Assembly (NCBI GenBank): GCA_021234155.1
Contig: JAJEKV010000056.1
Coordinates: 4,449,330-4,513,329 of the forward strand
Direction: 5' to 3'
Source of the DNA: Isoetes taiwanensis
Taxonomy: Eukaryota; Streptophyta; Lycopodiopsida; Isoetales; Isoetaceae
DNA: 64,000 nucleotides
Translations under genes and position numbers: made by a program
In this document: positions 60,301 through 64,000 of the stretch, in pieces
Numbering within the stretch: position 1 is the stretch's first letter
Layout: each line of letters begins with the position of its first letter
Notes under the pieces: generated by a model
Told to the model about the DNA's origin: nothing
What the model saw: only the letters and a program-made list of their open reading frames with translations
Database searches by the model: none

Positions 60301-62708
60301 CATTTCAATGTTGTACATTTGCAACTATTGCCTAGGTGAATGCGAGCCTTTGAAAAAAGCGAGCATGAGGTAAATATACCTAGTTAACTCTGTTTCGTGT
60401 TCCATGCTACTTAATTTGGCAAATCGCTTTGCTTCTCATTTATTGAGCAACCGTTAACTCCTCATATTGGCACAAAGGAGATAAATATCGAATATGGGAA
60501 CATTGTCTCCGAAATCAACACTATCGGGACAATGATTATTTATGACAAACCGCTTTTACTTCAAAACTTTGTTACGTTGGTGCAATTTTCAAAGGTGTTT
60601 GAGAATGCACAGTAAATATGAATTTAGCTTATTGGCCATAGGGTAATAATGATGAAGCCGATGTTCTTTTCTTGTTGTTGGTCCCAATGCCACATTCACT
60701 AGTTGTGGTGGAACTATGTGAATGCAAGCTCATCCTCAAGTGCCAAAGTGTTTCATGGCATATCTTCAAGTTGTGAAGGCAAAGTGTTTAAAGAACTATT
60801 GCTTGCACCTTTATTTTTAAAGTTGAGGCATGAGTTTATCTTTTGCAAAGGCAAGATTTTGACATTTTTTGAACTTTGGATGTTGTATACGTAGGTGCCA
60901 TTCTTTGTGGTGACGGTAGTTATCTATACTAAAGTTTTGAACAAAAGGTTGCACACATTGAGAATTGTGTCGAGCAAGTATTAAAGCTATTCGTGTCCTT
61001 AGCTCAATGCAAAACATTTGATCTAAGATAGATAGATAGATCTAAGGAACCTTTGGATGTGAAACATTTGATCTGGTAATGATTTTAAGTCTTCTGCAAA
61101 TTTGTCAAGCATGTACAAATTGCATATCATTGCATGTGTAACATCTCTTTTTTTTGAATAATAACTCAAGCATTTTGTAGAAGAGATGGATTGTGCAAGG
61201 TTCAACCCTTTGCAATTTTCAAGTCACTCTATATTTGGATGCCTATTTTTTTAGGAGTAGTTTTGAATAGAGTGACGATCAAAAACTTTATTGACATCCC
61301 CAACTAGATTAGTATGCATTTCAATAACATATTACCTTTAGAATATGCAGTGCAAGGAGCTTGTGGAATACCAACTAAATTCTTTTACTTTAACCAAATC
61401 ATTGTGCATCTAGTGATAATTTTAATGTCCATACATTTGCAAAAATAGCAAGAGCAAATTATAGTAGAATTGTAGGACCATCATAACCAAGAGAAGTTGT
61501 ATGCAGCTGTGTACTTGTCTGCAAAGTATATTCTTGATAGACAACTCCCTGATACCATTCTCAAAGTCTCCTAACGAATATTGGCAGGAGATTCAAAATG
61601 TACAGGGTGAAATGCTCAAACTGGGCCGAACATATCAATTTTTTGTATTCATGTTCTATGATTCTAGCACATTATGTACATACGTGGATTGTGTCTTTTG
61701 GCATGTGTATTTCACCGAGACTCTCTCCGAGATAGTGCCCAGATTGTAACGCCTTTTGTGCGGCCCGACAAAGAATTTCGTTACCTTAGGACCGTTATAG
61801 TTACGGCCACAGTTCATTGGGGCTAAGAGTGTATTAAGAGCATGTATAATGGGACCGCCATCTTAAGATGAACATGACATGGTAGATGATGGGAGGATTG
61901 AATTGTTCAGATATGGAAGAGCTTGAGGTATCAAAAGCATAATGGCGAAGGGAATTGGTTGAGAAGACCCAATGGTAGAGTAATCATAAAGCAAGGATTA
62001 GAGCATTGTCAAAATTGTAAGGCATGATATTCTGGGGCCTTACAACGCATGTTAATATAGGTAGAGGATTTTATTCCCAGATGTTCGTATAGTTCATGGA
62101 CACATTTATAGTACAAAATGCACCTTCCAACTACGAATAGTGTATAACTATACAGAAATGTCTATCATCGAGTGTTCCTGAGAAAGCCAAAACTAATTCA
62201 CCCAGGAGTCAAGGACAAGCTTTTTGTTTGTACATTTGGTACGATTGTTGAATTTGCCTCGAATAAAATTGGATACGCATCAAGAATAAGACAATAAATG
62301 AAGTTCATAAGCAGGGAACAAAATATTTATCAGAGTTTGCTTATCAATGACGTGTGTGGATGCATGTAGACTGTTTACCAAATATCTATGCTCATTGTTA
62401 GAGGAGATGCAATTTAATTTCGCTTAGCCAAAGACACCTCGAATAAAGCTGTACCCAATAGGATTATAGACAAAGTTTGCTTCGTTATAGTAGAGTGATC
62501 AGATGAAATCTAATTGCAAGTCTCCATCTAATAAACAACGATGAGCTCGATTGAATGGCCATCAAGCAAAGGGTTTAGCTTAAAACTTCATGACTTTGGA
62601 CTGGATGCATGCTACCATTCCTGTCACTCTTAATCTTGGATTTTGTTCCCAGATTTCGTAAACCATGGTTCATAGACCCATTTATAGTACAAAGACTTGT
62701 ATATATAC
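57340..62708. repeat. 6-kb dispersed repeat, copy 2 (5.4 kb)
   Basis: Direct copy of 29303-35468. It lacks the fold-back element and the 118-bp duplication, and carries many small changes, a large share of them where copy 1 has CTG or CAG. The small two-exon gene present in copy 1 is broken here by GGCTAA near 57727. Confidence 0.9.
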
Positions 62709-63180
62709 AATTATATTATGGGTCCTATGGGGGGTTGAAACTACGTAGAGATTCATCCTGGCCGTCGATTTTCTGAGGTGTCGCCACAATAGCCCTTGGA
62801 TTTGATGGGGGGGCATGCATGGGGCATGGATGGGGCATGCACCCCATCCCTGGGCCGTCGATCGGGCACGTGAGAAATCGTGGCCCTTGATTTTAGGTTA
62901 AGGAAGGTGCAAGGAAATTGTTGGTAAAGCTTGATCTCGGCCGTCCATCTCTGAGATGGACGGTCCAGACGGTGACACTTCAATCAACCCCAAGCAGCCC
63001 CCTTTATTTGGGGCTTTTGATGTGGCCCGTTAGATCTAGGGCTTCAATTGGGGCATTTTATGTAGACCGTCCATCCTTGAAATTAGGGCTTTTATATTTA
63101 ATGTTTATTAAATATTGGATGTGCAAGGAAATTGTATTACATTTAATATGGGGTGAGGTGGCACTGGCAGCAATTAAGCA
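62709..63180 (+). repeat. GCCGTCC-rich modules, copies 5a and 5b
   Basis: The first starts after TATATACAATTATATTATGG with TAGAGATTCATCCTGGCCGTCG. The second starts at 62930 with GATCTCGGCCGTCCATC and is almost identical to 55291-55345 before diverging. Two modules in a row suggest nested or tandem insertion. Confidence 0.75.
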
Positions 63181-63189
63181 TCATTAATT

Positions 63190-64000
63190 ACATTGTTAGG
63201 TGGCAAGTTTTCAGTCCCATTTTTCTGTAACATCGTAGCTAGCTATGGCGACCTCTTGCAAGTAAAGGGAAGGCCGAGCCTTCCGATTATCCTTTACAGA
63301 TCCTCGTTACCTCCCCTTTGTTTTTCTACGATTAGGGTTCTTATAGTTCTTCCGAATTCCTTAGCCGATGGTTTCTTTGCAGAAGCGCGATTCTTTCCCG
63401 GTGGCATCATCTTTGCTATGGCAGGAGTAAAGCATTCTTCGTATTGGAAAGGATTTTTTTGTTCCTTATCAGTGCCAGTGCATTCCGGCATTGCCAAAAC
63501 CTTCCCGAAACTTATTGAAATTTCTGCCATTTTCTATTTTCTACATATAAAGAGGAGAGATCAAGTTGCGCCCATTTTTATCTGGACATGTCTGGAGCTT
63601 TAATGCAGAGGTCGAACTTACGTTTGCATGTGTTTTCCTTCGTTCTGAGCTGACTATAGCGGCTTCTCTGAATGCTTTGCAGGCTTGAAGCTTTTTCAAA
63701 GAATAAATGAGGTTCGTAGTTAACAGTGGCTCTGCCGGAGTTGCTCTATTATTTGAGGCAGACACAGGTCAAGTTATCCTGCCTTTTAAGAATGGCTGTT
63801 TCTATGAAATGACAAATGTCCCAGGCAGCAGCGATTTAGATATGGTATCCATTGCCAATTTCGGGGTTTTGTGCTTATTGCTTTCTGTGTTTCCGGAGGC
63901 CTTTTTCAGGATTTTGCTCCCAGCTTCAAATCTTGAAAAAGAAGACGCTGGATCTGCCATTGCGTTATGCCTCCTAGCAGGTTAGCATCTAGAATGATGA
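63190..64000 (+). other. Unassigned open frames at the window end
   Basis: Frames at 63193-63603 and 63707-63985 have coding-like composition (SLADGFFAEARFFPGG; FVVNSGSAGVALLFEADTGQ) with pyrimidine-rich GCAG sites between them (near 63680), so they could be exons of a gene running off the window. No domain recognised. Confidence 0.2.

Overview
The window looks like nuclear DNA of a land plant from a large, repeat-dominated genome. It is AT-rich, its genes have introns, and it holds a chromodomain Ty3/gypsy retrotransposon, a CACTA-type transposon end, and a plant-type Helitron whose Rep/helicase gene is followed by a nine-exon RPA1-like gene. There is also a B3-domain gene fragment and telomere-box motifs (TAGGGTTT). 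Nothing bacterial or organellar was seen. The species cannot be fixed from the sequence; a non-flowering land plant is a guess only. Most of the window is transposon debris, and only a few reading frames look like real protein genes.

Layout. 1-11737: three tandem copies of a minus-strand gene fragment (coiled coil plus RING-like finger) alternating with two copies of a CACTA-like unit. The second CACTA-like unit carries a clean tandem insertion of two small Helentron-like elements, with the empty site preserved in the first unit. 11818-15913: short repeats, then a decayed, internally deleted chromovirus. 16187-19150: (TA)n and short tandem duplications. 20135-20545: a small minus-strand gene with a SAP-like helix and a TATA box. 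21390-23264: degenerate tandem repeats, then a two-exon B3-domain fragment. 24166-26316: a GCATGT microsatellite, a MITE and a minus-strand reverse transcriptase fragment. 26845-27110: seven copies of a TATA-containing palindrome. 27132-38400: repeats, including a 6.2-kb unit (29303-35468) that recurs at 57340-62708.

39076-45910 is the core of an autonomous-type Helitron. Its Rep/PIF1 helicase frame is complete in its motifs but has one in-frame stop and one frameshift. The RPA1-like gene behind it splices in frame across nine exons to 476 residues. 46780-54620 is dominated by a degenerate AATCT minisatellite with higher-order structure. 55150-63180 repeats the dispersed modules and the 6-kb unit, and 63190-64000 is unassigned.

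How parts relate. In the Helitron, Rep (HUH nuclease) and PIF1 helicase would drive rolling-circle transposition and the RPA1-like protein would bind single-stranded DNA. At five or six places an AT tract, usually reached through CTTGTATATATA, is followed in the same orientation by a module rich in GCCGTCC motifs. Paired repeat copies also differ disproportionately at CTG/CAG trinucleotides, which may mean methylation-linked sequencing error, so single-base lesions here should be read with caution.
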